A DNA stretch of 64,000 nucleotides. Origin: CAVXZE01 sp964615365 (GTDB taxonomy: Bacteria > Myxococcota_A > UBA9160 > UBA6930). Every line of letters begins with the position of its first letter. Within the stretch, counting starts at the first letter, position 1. This document shows positions 7,709-16,872 of the stretch, one piece after another. The notes under the pieces are model-generated. The model was not told the DNA's origin, ran no database searches, and worked only from the letters and a program-made list of their open reading frames with translations. Where the stretch lies: NCBI GenBank assembly GCA_964615365.1, contig CAZTOU010000019.1, forward strand, positions 1 to 64,000, read 5' to 3'. A program made the translations under genes and the position numbers.

Positions 7709-9577
7709 GTGTCCAGTCGACTTCACCACGCCCTGGTGCTGCTCACCGCCACCCTGATCGCCCCGGCACCGGCTTCGGGCCAGGACGGGGAGTCTCCGCC
7801 GCCCGCGGCAGATCCCAGCTCGAAACGCGTGATCCAGCAGGGAGCGGTGGCGGGATTCGCTACCGAAGAGGGTGCCCATATCTGGCGGGGTATTCCCTTC
7901 GCGGAGCCGCCGCTGGGCGAGCTGCGCTGGCGCGCGCCGGTTCCTCCCGAGCCCTGGGCGGGGACCCTCGAGGCCGTCGCCTACGGCTCTCCCTGCGTGC
8001 AGTTCGCCGGTCCCCGCGCCGCCTTGACCAGCGACGTATCCGAAGGTGAGCCCACCGGCAGCGAGGACTGCCTCTATCTGAACGTCCATGCCCCTCGCTT
8101 CGAGCCGGAGGCCGTACCGCGAGGAGCGAAGCGCCTTCCCGTCATGCTCTGGATCCACGGCGGCGGAAATACCATCGGCGACGCGAGGATCTACAACGCC
8201 GCCCGCATTGCCCTCGGCCACCGCCTGGTCGTGGTGACGGTGCAGTATCGCCTGGGCGTCTTCGGCTGGTTCGGCCACCGGTCGCTTCGCGGCGAGGGCA
8301 CCACCGAGGACGACCGATCCGGGAACTACGGCACCCTCGATCTGGTGCGGGCGCTCCACTGGGTGCGGGGGAACATCTCGGCTTTCGGCGGCGACCCCGG
8401 CCGCGTGACCGTCTTCGGCGAGTCGGCGGGGGGCCGAAATACCGTCAGCATGCTGCTCTCCCCGCGCGCCCGGGGCCTGTTCCATCGCGCCATCGTCCAG
8501 AGCGGCTCCACGCGGACCTCCCCGATGGCCCTCGCCGAGCACTTCACCGACGATCCCGAGCCGGGAGACGAGCGGAGCTCGGGCGAGGTCCTGCTCGAGC
8601 TGCTGGTGCGCGACGGCGAGTCGGCGGATCGCGAGAGCGCCAAGGCCAGGCTCGCCGCCATGAGCGACGTCGAGGTGGCCGGGTACCTGCGCGGCAAGGA
8701 CGCCTACGAGGTGCTCGGCGTCTACGACGGGAGTCGCCTGGCCGGGATGTACTCGATTCCCCAGCTGCTGCGCGATGGCCGGGTGCTGCCCGACGAAGAG
8801 GCGATCGACGCGCTCGCCCGCCCGGGTGGCTACAACAGGGTGCCCGTGATTCTGGGGACCAACCGGGACGAGAACAAGCTCTTCCTCGCATTCGTTTCGC
8901 CCCACGTGACGCGGCTCCTCGGGATTCCCCTCTGGGTGAACGACGAGCGGCGTTACGACCTGGTGGCGGAGTTCGCGTCGCTCTTGTGGAAGGCCAGTGG
9001 AGTGGACGAGCCGGCGGCCGCGATGCGCGGCGCCCAGGGCCCGAGCGTCTTTGCCTACCGCTTCGACTGGGACGAGGAGCCGAAGCTCTTGTGGAGCGAC
9101 CTCTCGAAGCTTCTCGGCGCCGCCCACGGGCTGGAGATCCCCTTCGTCTTCGGGCACTTCGACTTCGGCTGGGCCAGCCGCATCCTGTTCGACGAGGAGA
9201 AGCGGGCGGGGTACGAAGGCCTCTCCAAGAGCATGATGTCCTACTGGGCGGAGTTCGCCTACACCGGGGACCCCGGTCGAGGGCGGAGCGGCAAGGAGCC
9301 CCGTTGGAGGGCCTGGGACGATTCCAGGCCGGCGGCGGCGAAGTACCTCGTCTTCGACAGCGAGGAGGGGGGTGGGCTTCGCATGTCTTCCGAGACGGTG
9401 ACCCAGGAAGAGGCGATCGAACGGGTCGCGAAGGATCCGCGCTTCGAGAGCTGGCGCGAGCGCTGCGAGGTCTACCGGGGGTTCGTCGGGTGGAGCGAGC
9501 GGATGGACGAGGAGCGGTACCAGTCGGTGGGGGAGGGTGCCTGCCGGTCCTATCCCCTGGATGCCGACCCCTGGTAG
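7709..9577 (+). CDS. secreted type-B carboxylesterase
   Basis: This 622-residue alpha/beta hydrolase of the carboxylesterase/acetylcholinesterase family starts at GTG 7709, preceded by GAGGAGGG at 5 bases. A Sec signal peptide (about residues 1-25, ending PAPASGQ) is followed by the family signatures GIPFAEPPLGELRW, SEDCLYLNV and the oxyanion loop WIHGGG. The nucleophile elbow is FGESAGG, the acid lies near GTNRDENKLF and the His near AAHGLEIPFVFG. It should cleave carboxylic esters in the periplasm or outside the cell; the substrate is unknown. It ends 20 bases before a convergent membrane protein gene. Confidence 0.9.
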   Translation: MSSRLHHALVLLTATLIAPAPASGQDGESPPPAADPSSKRVIQQGAVAGFATEEGAHIWRGIPFAEPPLGELRWRAPVPPEPWAGTLEAVAYGSPCVQFAGPRAALTSDVSEGEPTGSEDCLYLNVHAPRFEPEAVPRGAKRLPVMLWIHGGGNTIGDARIYNAARIALGHRLVVVTVQYRLGVFGWFGHRSLRGEGTTEDDRSGNYGTLDLVRALHWVRGNISAFGGDPGRVTVFGESAGGRNTVSMLLSPRARGLFHRAIVQSGSTRTSPMALAEHFTDDPEPGDERSSGEVLLELLVRDGESADRESAKARLAAMSDVEVAGYLRGKDAYEVLGVYDGSRLAGMYSIPQLLRDGRVLPDEEAIDALARPGGYNRVPVILGTNRDENKLFLAFVSPHVTRLLGIPLWVNDERRYDLVAEFASLLWKASGVDEPAAAMRGAQGPSVFAYRFDWDEEPKLLWSDLSKLLGAAHGLEIPFVFGHFDFGWASRILFDEEKRAGYEGLSKSMMSYWAEFAYTGDPGRGRSGKEPRWRAWDDSRPAAAKYLVFDSEEGGGLRMSSETVTQEEAIERVAKDPRFESWRERCEVYRGFVGWSERMDEERYQSVGEGACRSYPLDADPW

Positions 9578-9596
9578 GACCGAGCTCCGGGACCGT

Positions 9597-10262
9597 CCCG
9601 TTCCTCCGCCAGGTGAGAAGATAGCCGGCCCAGGAGAGCGCGACACCGAGGAGGAACAGCCACCAGCAGTACCGTTCCGGGAACTCGGTCGGGGAACCTC
9701 CGTGCGCCATGAAGGAGATCTCCCACGTGACCAGAGCGGCATTGATCAGTGTGAGTCCGGACCAGGGAAGGACGAGCTCTCCTCGACGATCCAGGATCAG
9801 GTGGACCGAGACCGCTCCTGCGATCCCGATCGCGGAGATCACCATCGGGGCCAGGACCGGCCCGAACCAGGGAACCGGAATCAGGAAGAGCAGATCCCAA
9901 TCCGCGAGGGAGGCAGGCCAGCCCTCGAAGAGCCAGAGCGCGGCGTAGTAGCTGAGATCCCAGACCCCGAAGACGAAAGCGAAGCTGGCGAGACGTCTCG
10001 GTAACGGGCCCTTGGTGAGTGCGGCGACGGAGACCATGAGGAGCAGGGTGCAGAGCTCACGGCCGGCCTCCACTGCCAGCGTGTGGGCATCGACGACCAG
10101 GGAGATCGAGTCGTCGAAACCGCCGGGGTAGAGGTGCAATCGCAGATAGTGCGCGACCGCACCTTCGATGTAGCCGAACGCGAGAGCGCAGGTCGCCAGC
10201 CAGGCCAGCAGTCCGAGGGGAGAGCGTTCTCTTCCGGAGAGGTCTTCCGCCCTGGGTCCCAT
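9597..10262 (-). CDS. six-helix integral membrane protein, C-terminus unresolved
   Basis: From the ATG at 10262 the product has about six membrane helices over 220 residues (for example LGLLAWLATCALAFGY, FAFVFGVWDLSYYAALWLF and YCWWLFLLGVALSWAGYLL). I do not recognise the family. Membrane-like sequence stops near 9600, but the frame stays open to 8544, deep antisense to the esterase. A +1 shift near 9605 would end the protein at a TAG at 9550-9552. I list only the supported part: either an indel has removed the natural stop or the gene truly overlaps the esterase. Confidence 0.6.
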
Positions 10263-10336
10263 GGTGATCCCCGTGTCGATGGGGTGATCTCACGGGACCC
10301 GGAAAGCCAGGATAGCCGAGATCCGGCTCGGAGGAA

Positions 10337-10353
10337 GGGGTCAGGCTCCCTAG
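10337..10353 (-). repeat. GGGGTCAGGCTCC-type dispersed element at a gene end
   Basis: GGGGTCAGGCTCCCTAG spans the stop codon of the cNMP gene. A near-identical sequence (GGTCGGGCTCCCTAGG) spans the stop of glnS at 57213-57228, and GGGGTCAAATCA spans the stop at 32511. I recall GGGGTCAGGCTCC-like repeats from intergenic REP elements, but no transposase is present here. Confidence 0.35.
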
Positions 10354-10844
10354 GTCGACGGGAAGGTGTATTCGCCGGTCAACAGCCCCACCTCGATCTT
10401 TGCCCGGAACAGGCGTTCGTCCGCATCTCGAAGCCTGCGGCAGAGCTCGCGCCCCATGTTCATGTAGATCGTGGTGAACTGCTCGAAATCCCGCCTGGCG
10501 ACCTGCCAGAGATCACTCGTGGAGAGCTCGATGGCCACGCAATCCTCGTCGGCCAGAACCGATGCACTTCGATGACAGAAATCCATCAGAGCCACCTCAC
10601 CGAAGCAGTCTCCGGCGTAGAGCTGCCGCAGGAGGTAGTTCTTCCCTTCCCAGCTCTTCATGATCAATACGCTTCCGCGCTCCAGGACGAATGCGGATCG
10701 CCCCTCATCGCCTTCCTGGAAGAAGAACTCGCCCTTTCGAACCACGACCTCTGTCGCGCGATCCAGGAGAAGTGCGAGGATCTCATCGGCCACGCCGCCG
10801 AAGATGGGCGTATCTCGAATCAGTCGGATTCTTCCATCCATCAC
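10350..10844 (-). CDS. cyclic-nucleotide-binding domain protein
   Basis: This 164-residue protein is almost entirely one cNMP-binding (CAP_ED) domain: GEFFFQEGDEGRSAFVLERGSV in strands 2-4, then the phosphate-cassette region GDCFGEVALMDFCHRSASV, close to the canonical GE(L/I)ALL...RSA pattern. A helical tail (DADERLFRAKIE) replaces the DNA-binding domain of CRP-type regulators, so it probably acts as a stand-alone sensor or partner protein. It is transcribed divergently from the RsbU-type gene across about 290 bases in which I see no clear promoter motif. The family resemblance is strong; the ligand and partner are unknown. Confidence 0.8.
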   Translation of the reverse strand: MMDGRIRLIRDTPIFGGVADEILALLLDRATEVVVRKGEFFFQEGDEGRSAFVLERGSVLIMKSWEGKNYLLRQLYAGDCFGEVALMDFCHRSASVLADEDCVAIELSTSDLWQVARRDFEQFTTIYMNMGRELCRRLRDADERLFRAKIEVGLLTGEYTFPST

Positions 10845-11132
10845 CCGGTTCCCTCACGGCTGGTTGGGGGATCTGGCCCATGATACTCCTGCCCGGGCGC
10901 CTTCGGGACCTCCAGCGCAATGCCCCGAGAACCGGCCGAGCCTCTCCCTCTGGGGGCCGTGGACGGGTTCGCGGAGCGCGGAAGCCGGACATCGGTCCTG
11001 CCCCGGCAGGCCGGACTCCAGACACGACGCCCCGGGTGGTCCAGCCTGGGGCGATCAGCGAGTCCGCTGACGCTCGTGTAGAATCCCGGCAATCCCGAGT
11101 CCCGGGTGTCGGAGGCGATCCCCGAACCCGCC

Positions 11133-12827
11133 ATGAGTGCCGTGAAAGATTCCTCTCACCTGGCGTCCGGAGACTTCGCCGGAGCCTTTGCGCTGCTCGC
11201 GGAGATGACCCAGGGTCTTGCGGAATCCCTGGACATCGATGCGACCCTGGAGCGAGCGCTGGAGAGGATCGTCGCTCATCTGGACGCCGTGGTGGGCTCA
11301 CTCTGGCTGATCGACGAGGAGACGGAGGATCTCGTGTGCCGGGCATCGGTGGGAAGCCGCCCCATCACGGGCATGCGCCTGCCGCTCACCCAGGGCGTCG
11401 TCGGTCGTTGCGTCCGGGACAACCGCTGCGCGACGGTGCTCGACGTAGAGAAGGATTCGGAGTTTGCGCGAGAAGTGGACGAGCAGTCGGGCTTCGTCAC
11501 CCGCTCGATTCTGTGCGCACCTCTCTCCTTCTCGGTCCGTCCGCTGGGGGCGATACAGATCGTCAACAAGCGCTCGGACGACGCTTGCTTCTCGGAATCG
11601 GACATCCATCCCCTACGGGTGTTGGCCTCCTCTGCTGCGCTGGCGATCGCGAACGCCCGGATGGCAGCGGCCGCGGTCGACCACGAGCGGGTTCGCCGCG
11701 AGCTGGAGCTCGCCGCCGAGATTCAGCAGAACCTGCTTCCGTCACCCTTGCCGAGACCCTTTCCGATCCACGGGGTCAATGTTCCAGCGCGGAGCATGTC
11801 GGGCGATTTCTTCGACATCCTGCCCTTGGAGGGGGGCCGCATCGCGTTCTGCCTGGGCGACGTTTCGGGGAAGGGGATGAACGCGGCGCTGCTGATGGCG
11901 AAGACCGTGAGCCTGTACCGCTGCCTGGCGAAGACGATCGATCGCCCCGGGCGCTTGCTCTCGATTCTCAACGACGAGATCTTCGAGACGGCGACTCGAG
12001 GCATGTTCGTCACCATGGTCGCCGGGGTCTACGAGACCCGCGCGGGGCGGATCCGCCTGGCGAACGCCGGCCACGAGCCGCTGCTTCGCCACACCCGCTC
12101 CGGGGAATTCGAGGCGATTCCCGCCGGCGCCCCTCCGCTCGGGATCGCGCGGCGCGGCGAGGTTCCCGAGACCGAGGTGCAGCTCGACGGGGATAGCCTG
12201 TACACCTTCTCGGATGGACTCACGGAGGCCTGCTCGAAGACCGGCGAGCAGCTGGGGTCCAAAGGACTCCAGCGCCTGATCGCCCGATCCACGCACCTGT
12301 CGCTGGCGGGACGCGTCGATGCCATCATCGGATTCGTGAAGGGCCTCGAGCTGCGGGACGACCTCACACTGCTCGCCATTTGCGGCGACTGCGATTGTGT
12401 CGATGGGCGTGTAAACGCCGAATGCGTGCTCGCGCTCCGAATCGCAGCGAGCGTGGATCAATTGCGCAAGATCCGCGAGGCGGTTCGCGAGGCAGTCGAG
12501 TCCTGCGGCTGCAGCGCCGAGTGCACCGCCGACGTCGTCATGGCGGTGGACGAGGCCTGCCAGAACGTCATCCGGCACGCGTACGGTGGCGATCCCGGTG
12601 GCGCGATCGAGCTCATGATCGAGCGCTGTGGAGAGGATCTGGTGATCTCGCTCAGGGACTTCGCACGGAAGGTGGATCCGAAGAAGGTCAAGCCGCGCGA
12701 CCTCGACGAGATTCGCCCCGGGGGCCTCGGGACGCATCTGATCCGCGAGATGGTGGACTCCGCCGATTTTGTCCGGCCGGAATCGGGGGAAGGGAATCTC
12801 TTGCGTATGGTGAAGCGGATTCGCTGA
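11133..12827 (+). CDS. GAF - PP2C (RsbU-type) phosphatase - RsbW-type anti-sigma kinase fusion
   Basis: Three modules lie in one protein of about 564 residues. An N-terminal GAF sensor (about 20-180; LERIVAHLDAVVGSLWLID) is followed by a SpoIIE/PP2C phosphatase (about 200-395; EIQQNLLPSPLP, MSGDFFDI, GDVSGKGMNAALLMA, FSDGLTEA, RDDLTLL). A GHKL ATPase of RsbW/SpoIIAB type follows (about 430-560; AVDEACQNVIRHAYGG, PGGLGTHLI). The phosphatase would dephosphorylate, and the kinase phosphorylate, a STAS protein such as the one encoded 39 bases downstream. An in-frame GTG at 11106 is an alternative start; neither has a strong ribosome site. Confidence 0.85.
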   Translation: MSAVKDSSHLASGDFAGAFALLAEMTQGLAESLDIDATLERALERIVAHLDAVVGSLWLIDEETEDLVCRASVGSRPITGMRLPLTQGVVGRCVRDNRCATVLDVEKDSEFAREVDEQSGFVTRSILCAPLSFSVRPLGAIQIVNKRSDDACFSESDIHPLRVLASSAALAIANARMAAAAVDHERVRRELELAAEIQQNLLPSPLPRPFPIHGVNVPARSMSGDFFDILPLEGGRIAFCLGDVSGKGMNAALLMAKTVSLYRCLAKTIDRPGRLLSILNDEIFETATRGMFVTMVAGVYETRAGRIRLANAGHEPLLRHTRSGEFEAIPAGAPPLGIARRGEVPETEVQLDGDSLYTFSDGLTEACSKTGEQLGSKGLQRLIARSTHLSLAGRVDAIIGFVKGLELRDDLTLLAICGDCDCVDGRVNAECVLALRIAASVDQLRKIREAVREAVESCGCSAECTADVVMAVDEACQNVIRHAYGGDPGGAIELMIERCGEDLVISLRDFARKVDPKKVKPRDLDEIRPGGLGTHLIREMVDSADFVRPESGEGNLLRMVKRIR

Positions 12828-12866
12828 ACGGAGCTGGCTCGGGCCGGGGGGGAGCTTAGGAGCACG

Positions 12867-13199
12867 ATGTCACACACGGTGAGAGAGGAACGCGGAAGTC
12901 TCGTGGTTTCGTTCGAGGGGGACGTCGATCTCGAGTACTCCCCGACGGCGAGGAAGGTTCTCCTCGACGCCGTGAGCCAGGATCGCAACGTGCTGGTGGA
13001 TCTCTCCGGGGTCAGCTACATCGACAGCTCTGGCGTGGCGAATCTGGTCGAGGCCTTCCAGATCTCCCGGGAGAAGGGGACGGGCTTTGCGCTGGTCTCG
13101 GTGAGCGCTGAGGCGCTGCGCGTCTTCGGATTGGCGCGTCTCGATGAGGTGTTCACGATCCACGAGAGTCTCGAAGACGGTCTCGATGGTGACGCCTAG
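12867..13199 (+). CDS. STAS-domain protein (anti-anti-sigma factor or MlaB-like)
   Basis: This 110-residue protein is a single STAS domain with VREERGSLVVSFEGDVD at the N-terminus and VDLSGVSYIDSSGVANLVE in the middle; the second Ser of IDSSG is the usual phosphorylation site. Its place after a fused RsbU/RsbW gene fits an anti-anti-sigma factor controlled by phosphorylation. An MlaF-like ATPase gene follows 84 bases downstream, and in Mla lipid-transport systems the STAS protein MlaB binds MlaF. Both readings are open, and the protein could link stress signalling to lipid transport. Confidence 0.85.
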   Translation: MSHTVREERGSLVVSFEGDVDLEYSPTARKVLLDAVSQDRNVLVDLSGVSYIDSSGVANLVEAFQISREKGTGFALVSVSAEALRVFGLARLDEVFTIHESLEDGLDGDA

Positions 13200-13283
13200 C
13201 GCCGCCGCTTTGCGTCGCGGAGGACGTGGGACGGAGCGCGGTCCGCGGTGCAGAGTTCTTCGTCTTCGTGGCCACGCGCCGAA

Positions 13284-14105
13284 ATGGTGAGCACTGAAGC
13301 GGGAGCCGAGAGAGAACGAGTGGTCGAGGTCACCGACCTGGTCACCCACTACGGCTCGCGGCGGATTCTCTGCGGCGTGAGCCTGACCGTCTACCGCGGT
13401 GAGATCATGGTGATCATGGGAGGGAGCGGTTCCGGGAAGAGCACGCTGCTGCGTCACCTGCTCGGTCTGGAGCACCCGACCTCCGGCTTCATCAAGCTCC
13501 TGGGCCGGGAGATCTCCGAGATGAGCGAGAGGGAGCTCTCCGAGTTCTGCAGGAATCTGGGGGTGGCCTTTCAGGGGGGCGCGCTCATCAGCTCCATGAC
13601 GGTGGGCGAGAACATCATGCTTCCTCTCCGTGAGCACACGGATCTCGACCAGAAGACCATGGAGATCATGGTTCGCCTCAAGCTCGAGGTGGTGAGCCTG
13701 GCCGGCTTCGAGAACCTGATGCCGTCGGAGCTCTCCGGAGGCATGACTAAGCGCGCCGCCTTTGCCCGCGCCGTGATCATGGATCCGGCGATGCTCTTAT
13801 GCGACGAGCCGTCCGCGGGCCTGGATCCGGTGGTCTCCTCGGCGTTGGACGAGCTGATCCTTCGCCTCCGGGATGCCATGGGGATGACGATCGTCGTCGT
13901 GACCCACGACCTCGACAGCGCCTTCCGCATCGCCGACCGGATCGCGGTGCTGGATTACGGCGAGATTCTGACCGTGGGCAGCGTGGAGGAGGTTCGGAAG
14001 AGCGACAACCAGCGGGTCCAGGACCTGCTGAACCGGAGATTCGAGGAGGAAGAGCTCGATCCGGACGCGTACCTCGCGAGACTGACGGGTGGAGTGTCGC
14101 AATGA
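13284..14105 (+). CDS. MlaF-like ABC transporter ATP-binding protein
   Basis: This 273-residue ABC ATPase has Walker A (GGSGSGKST), Q-loop (VAFQGGALISSMTV), signature (ELSGGMTKRAAFARA), Walker B (MLLCDEPSAGLDP) and H-loop (VVTHD). The signature with GM and the FQGGALISSMTV region are typical of the MlaF/Mkl family, which powers phospholipid traffic with an MlaE permease and an MCE-domain MlaD. Neither partner follows: an ATGA stop/start overlap leads into only eight codons, and then the opposite strand codes for glycogen phosphorylase. I chose ATG 13284 from the family N-terminus. An orphan ATPase, or one cut off from its operon, is likely. Confidence 0.88.
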   Translation: MVSTEAGAERERVVEVTDLVTHYGSRRILCGVSLTVYRGEIMVIMGGSGSGKSTLLRHLLGLEHPTSGFIKLLGREISEMSERELSEFCRNLGVAFQGGALISSMTVGENIMLPLREHTDLDQKTMEIMVRLKLEVVSLAGFENLMPSELSGGMTKRAAFARAVIMDPAMLLCDEPSAGLDPVVSSALDELILRLRDAMGMTIVVVTHDLDSAFRIADRIAVLDYGEILTVGSVEEVRKSDNQRVQDLLNRRFEEEELDPDAYLARLTGGVSQ

Positions 14106-14128
14106 CCGACCCGACAGGGGAATCCTGA
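14102..14128 (+). other. eight-codon open frame coupled to the MlaF-like gene
   Basis: An ATG overlaps the TGA stop of the ATPase gene (ATGA) and opens a frame of only eight codons, MTDPTGES, ending 5 bases before the convergent glgP stop. ATGA overlaps normally couple translation to a downstream operon gene such as an MCE-domain protein or permease, so this may be the remnant of a lost gene. It could equally be chance. Confidence 0.3.
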
Positions 14129-14133
14129 ATCGA

Positions 14134-16629
14134 CTAGAGCTCCACGGGGACCGGGCGAACCCCCCAGATCTCCTCGGAGTACTCGCGAATGGTACGGTCG
14201 CTGGAGAATTTGCCCGTGTGGGCGGTATTGAGGATCGACATGCGCGTCCAGCGCTCTTGGTCGCGGTAGATCCGGCTCACCCGCTCCTGGCAGCGGAGGT
14301 AGGAGCCGTAGTCGGCGAGCACCATGAACGGATCGCCGTCGCGAAGCAGGCAGTCCAGCAAGGGCTGGAACAGCCGCGGCTCCTCGGGAGAGAAGGGGCC
14401 GTCGGCGATCTGTTCGATGGCGGTCCGGAGCTCCGGATTTCCCTGGTAGCAGTCCCAGGGGTCGTACCCGGAGGACTTGCGCGTTTCGACCTCCTGGGCG
14501 GTCAGACCGAAGATGAAGATGTTCTCCTCGCCGACCTCCTCCGCGATCTCCACGTTCGCTCCATCCAGCGTTCCGATGGTGAGGGCGCCGTTGAGGGCGA
14601 ACTTCATGTTTCCGGTTCCGGATGCCTCCATGCCGGCGGTCGAGATCTGCTCCGAGAGCTCCGCGGCGGGAATGATGCGCTCCGCAAGGGAGACGCCGTA
14701 GTCGGCGAGGAACACCAGCTTGAGACGTCCCGTCATGGCGGGATCGGCGTCGATCACGTCGGCGACGGCGTTGGCGAGCTTGATGGTGAGCTTGGCATGG
14801 AGGTATCCCGGGGCCGCCTTCCCCGCCAGCAGCAGCGTCCGCGGGACCGAGCCGTCGTCCCTTCCTTCCTTGATTCGGTTGTGGAGGGTGATGGCGTACA
14901 GGATGTTCAGTAGCTGGCGCTTGTACTCGTGAAAGCGCTTCACCTGGCAGCCCAGGAGCGCGTCGGGATCGAAGACCGCGCCCTGCGTCTTCTCCACGTA
15001 GTCGGCGAGGCGATCCTTGTTCTTCCGCTTGACCTCTCGCCAGCGCGCCCGGAACTCGGGATCGTCCGCCAACGGCGCCAGCCGCTGGAGGTGATCGAGA
15101 TCGGTCACCCATTCATCACCGATGGCGTCGGTGATGAGATCGGCCAGCGGCGCATTGGCCTTCTTGAGCCAGCGGCGCGGGGTGATCCCGTTCGTCTTGT
15201 TGTTGAAGCGGTCCGGGTAGAGATCGAAGAGGTCCCGTAGCACCCGCTCCTTCAGGATCTCGGTGTGGAGGGCGGAGACGCCGTTCACCGAGTGGCTACC
15301 GACCACGCCCAGATGGGCCATCCGCACCCTCTGCTCGTCCCCCTCCTCGATCAGGGAGGCCCCGCTCCGTCGCTCCGCGTCCTCCGGTCGGCGGCGGCAG
15401 ATCTCGTCGTGAAGCCGCCTGTTGATCTCGTAGATGATCTCCAGGTGTCTCGGCAGCAGCCTCTCCAGCAGGGAGACGGGCCACTTCTCCATGGCTTCCG
15501 GCATCACGCTGTGATTGGTGTAGGCGAAGGTGCGGGTGGTGATCTCCCACGCCTGCTCCCATCCCAGACCCTCCCAGTCCAGCAGGACCCGCATCAGCTC
15601 GGGAATTGCGAGCACCGGATGCGTGTCGTTGATCTGGATGGCGGCCCGCTCGGGCAACAGGTTCCAGTCGTCGCTCTGGAGGCGAAAGCGGGCGAGGATG
15701 TCCTGCAGCGAGGCCGATACCAGCAGATACTCCTGCTGGAGGCGAAGCATCTTGCCCTCCGTGGAGTCGTCCCGCGGGTACAGCACCTTGGTGATGTTCT
15801 CTGCGCGCAGCTTGTCCTCGCAGGCGCGCAGGTAGTCGCCGTGGGAGAAGTAGTCGAGGTCGAACTCGCAGGTGGACCGGGTCGAGAACAGCCGCAGCGT
15901 GTTCACGGTGTTGTTGTCGTACCCGGGCACCGGCATGTCGTAGGGCAGCGCCAGGACGTCCTGGGTGTCGACCCACCGGTAGCGGCGGTCCCCGTGCTCG
16001 TCCGAGTAGGACTCGACCCTCCCGTAGAACTGCACCCGGAAGGTGTGCTCCGGGCGGGCGATCTCCCAGGGGTTGCCCAGTCGAAGCCAGTCGTATGCTT
16101 CCTCGACCTGATAGCCGTCGCGGATGCACTGCTGGAACATCCCGTAGTCGTAGCGGATGCCGTAGCCGTAGCCGGGCAGCTCGAGAGTGGCCATGGAGTC
16201 GAGGAAGCAGGCGGCCAGCCGTCCGAGACCGCCGTTGCCGAGTCCCGCCTCCTCCTCGATCTCCCGGATCTCCTCCATGTCGTAACCCAGCTCGCGGAGC
16301 GCCTGCTCGCATTCGTCGTACAGCTGGAGGTTGATCAGGCTGTTGCCGAGGGAGCGTCCGATCAGGAATTCGAGCGACAGGTAGTAGACGCGCTTCAGGT
16401 CGGGATCCCGGTAGTAGGCCCGGCGCGTGGCGAGCCAGCGTTCGATGAGCCGGTCTCGCACCATCCTCGCCAGGGCGACGTAGGAGTCCGCCTTGGTCGC
16501 ATGGCTCGGAACCTTGGCCTGGGTGAAGGCGACGTGATCGAGGAAGGAGCGCTGGAGGGACCGAACGTCCAGCCCCAGGGGTTCGCCGAGCCCCAGCGGC
16601 TCTGCCGCGATCGCTTCCGACAAGCTCAT
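14134..16629 (-). CDS. glgP: glycogen/alpha-glucan phosphorylase
   Basis: This 831-residue product is the full length of bacterial glycogen phosphorylases (GT35), which cleave alpha-1,4-glucans with phosphate to give glucose-1-phosphate in the cytosol. Signatures include the N-terminal YYLSLEFLIGRSL, the glycine-rich GLGNGGLGRLAACFLDS, IQINDTHP, KRFHEYKRQLLN and the PLP-lysine region EASGTGNMKFALNG. It lies convergent to the MlaF-like gene with no adjacent glg genes, so it acts in general storage-glucan breakdown rather than a local cluster. The start is the ATG at 16629. Confidence 0.96.
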   Translation of the reverse strand: MSLSEAIAAEPLGLGEPLGLDVRSLQRSFLDHVAFTQAKVPSHATKADSYVALARMVRDRLIERWLATRRAYYRDPDLKRVYYLSLEFLIGRSLGNSLINLQLYDECEQALRELGYDMEEIREIEEEAGLGNGGLGRLAACFLDSMATLELPGYGYGIRYDYGMFQQCIRDGYQVEEAYDWLRLGNPWEIARPEHTFRVQFYGRVESYSDEHGDRRYRWVDTQDVLALPYDMPVPGYDNNTVNTLRLFSTRSTCEFDLDYFSHGDYLRACEDKLRAENITKVLYPRDDSTEGKMLRLQQEYLLVSASLQDILARFRLQSDDWNLLPERAAIQINDTHPVLAIPELMRVLLDWEGLGWEQAWEITTRTFAYTNHSVMPEAMEKWPVSLLERLLPRHLEIIYEINRRLHDEICRRRPEDAERRSGASLIEEGDEQRVRMAHLGVVGSHSVNGVSALHTEILKERVLRDLFDLYPDRFNNKTNGITPRRWLKKANAPLADLITDAIGDEWVTDLDHLQRLAPLADDPEFRARWREVKRKNKDRLADYVEKTQGAVFDPDALLGCQVKRFHEYKRQLLNILYAITLHNRIKEGRDDGSVPRTLLLAGKAAPGYLHAKLTIKLANAVADVIDADPAMTGRLKLVFLADYGVSLAERIIPAAELSEQISTAGMEASGTGNMKFALNGALTIGTLDGANVEIAEEVGEENIFIFGLTAQEVETRKSSGYDPWDCYQGNPELRTAIEQIADGPFSPEEPRLFQPLLDCLLRDGDPFMVLADYGSYLRCQERVSRIYRDQERWTRMSILNTAHTGKFSSDRTIREYSEEIWGVRPVPVEL

Positions 16630-16872
16630 CTTGGAGCGTCCGTCTCGGTCAACAGGATCTCCACCTGTGGAGTTGATCGGCGACCGCGGGGGTGGAGTTG
16701 AGGCGCAGCTTCGCCGCCAAGGCCTCGTGCCACCGGGCTTTCACCCCGAGGAAGTGGGGGTTTCGCTGGACTGCCGAGGCCGAAGGTCGCCACCGAGGGG
16801 AGATCCCCGCGGCCTCGAGGGCGCAGTCGGCTCTCTCGGCAGCCGCAAGAGCGGGCGGGTGAGATGCGTGGG
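16630..16872. other. intergenic, no gene seen
   Basis: These 243 bases lie between the glgP start and the stop of the YchF-like gene, both on the minus strand. I see no coding frame with family resemblance. The minus-strand sequence after the YchF stop reads TAGCCCACGCATCTC, a degenerate version of the element at 2622 and 44912. The glgP promoter should be here, but no clear -35/-10 pair is visible. Confidence 0.4.

Noticed and set aside
8544..9590. extension of the membrane protein frame into the esterase gene
   Set aside because: The sequence becomes Arg/Pro/Ser-rich with no membrane helices and lies antisense to a clear carboxylesterase.
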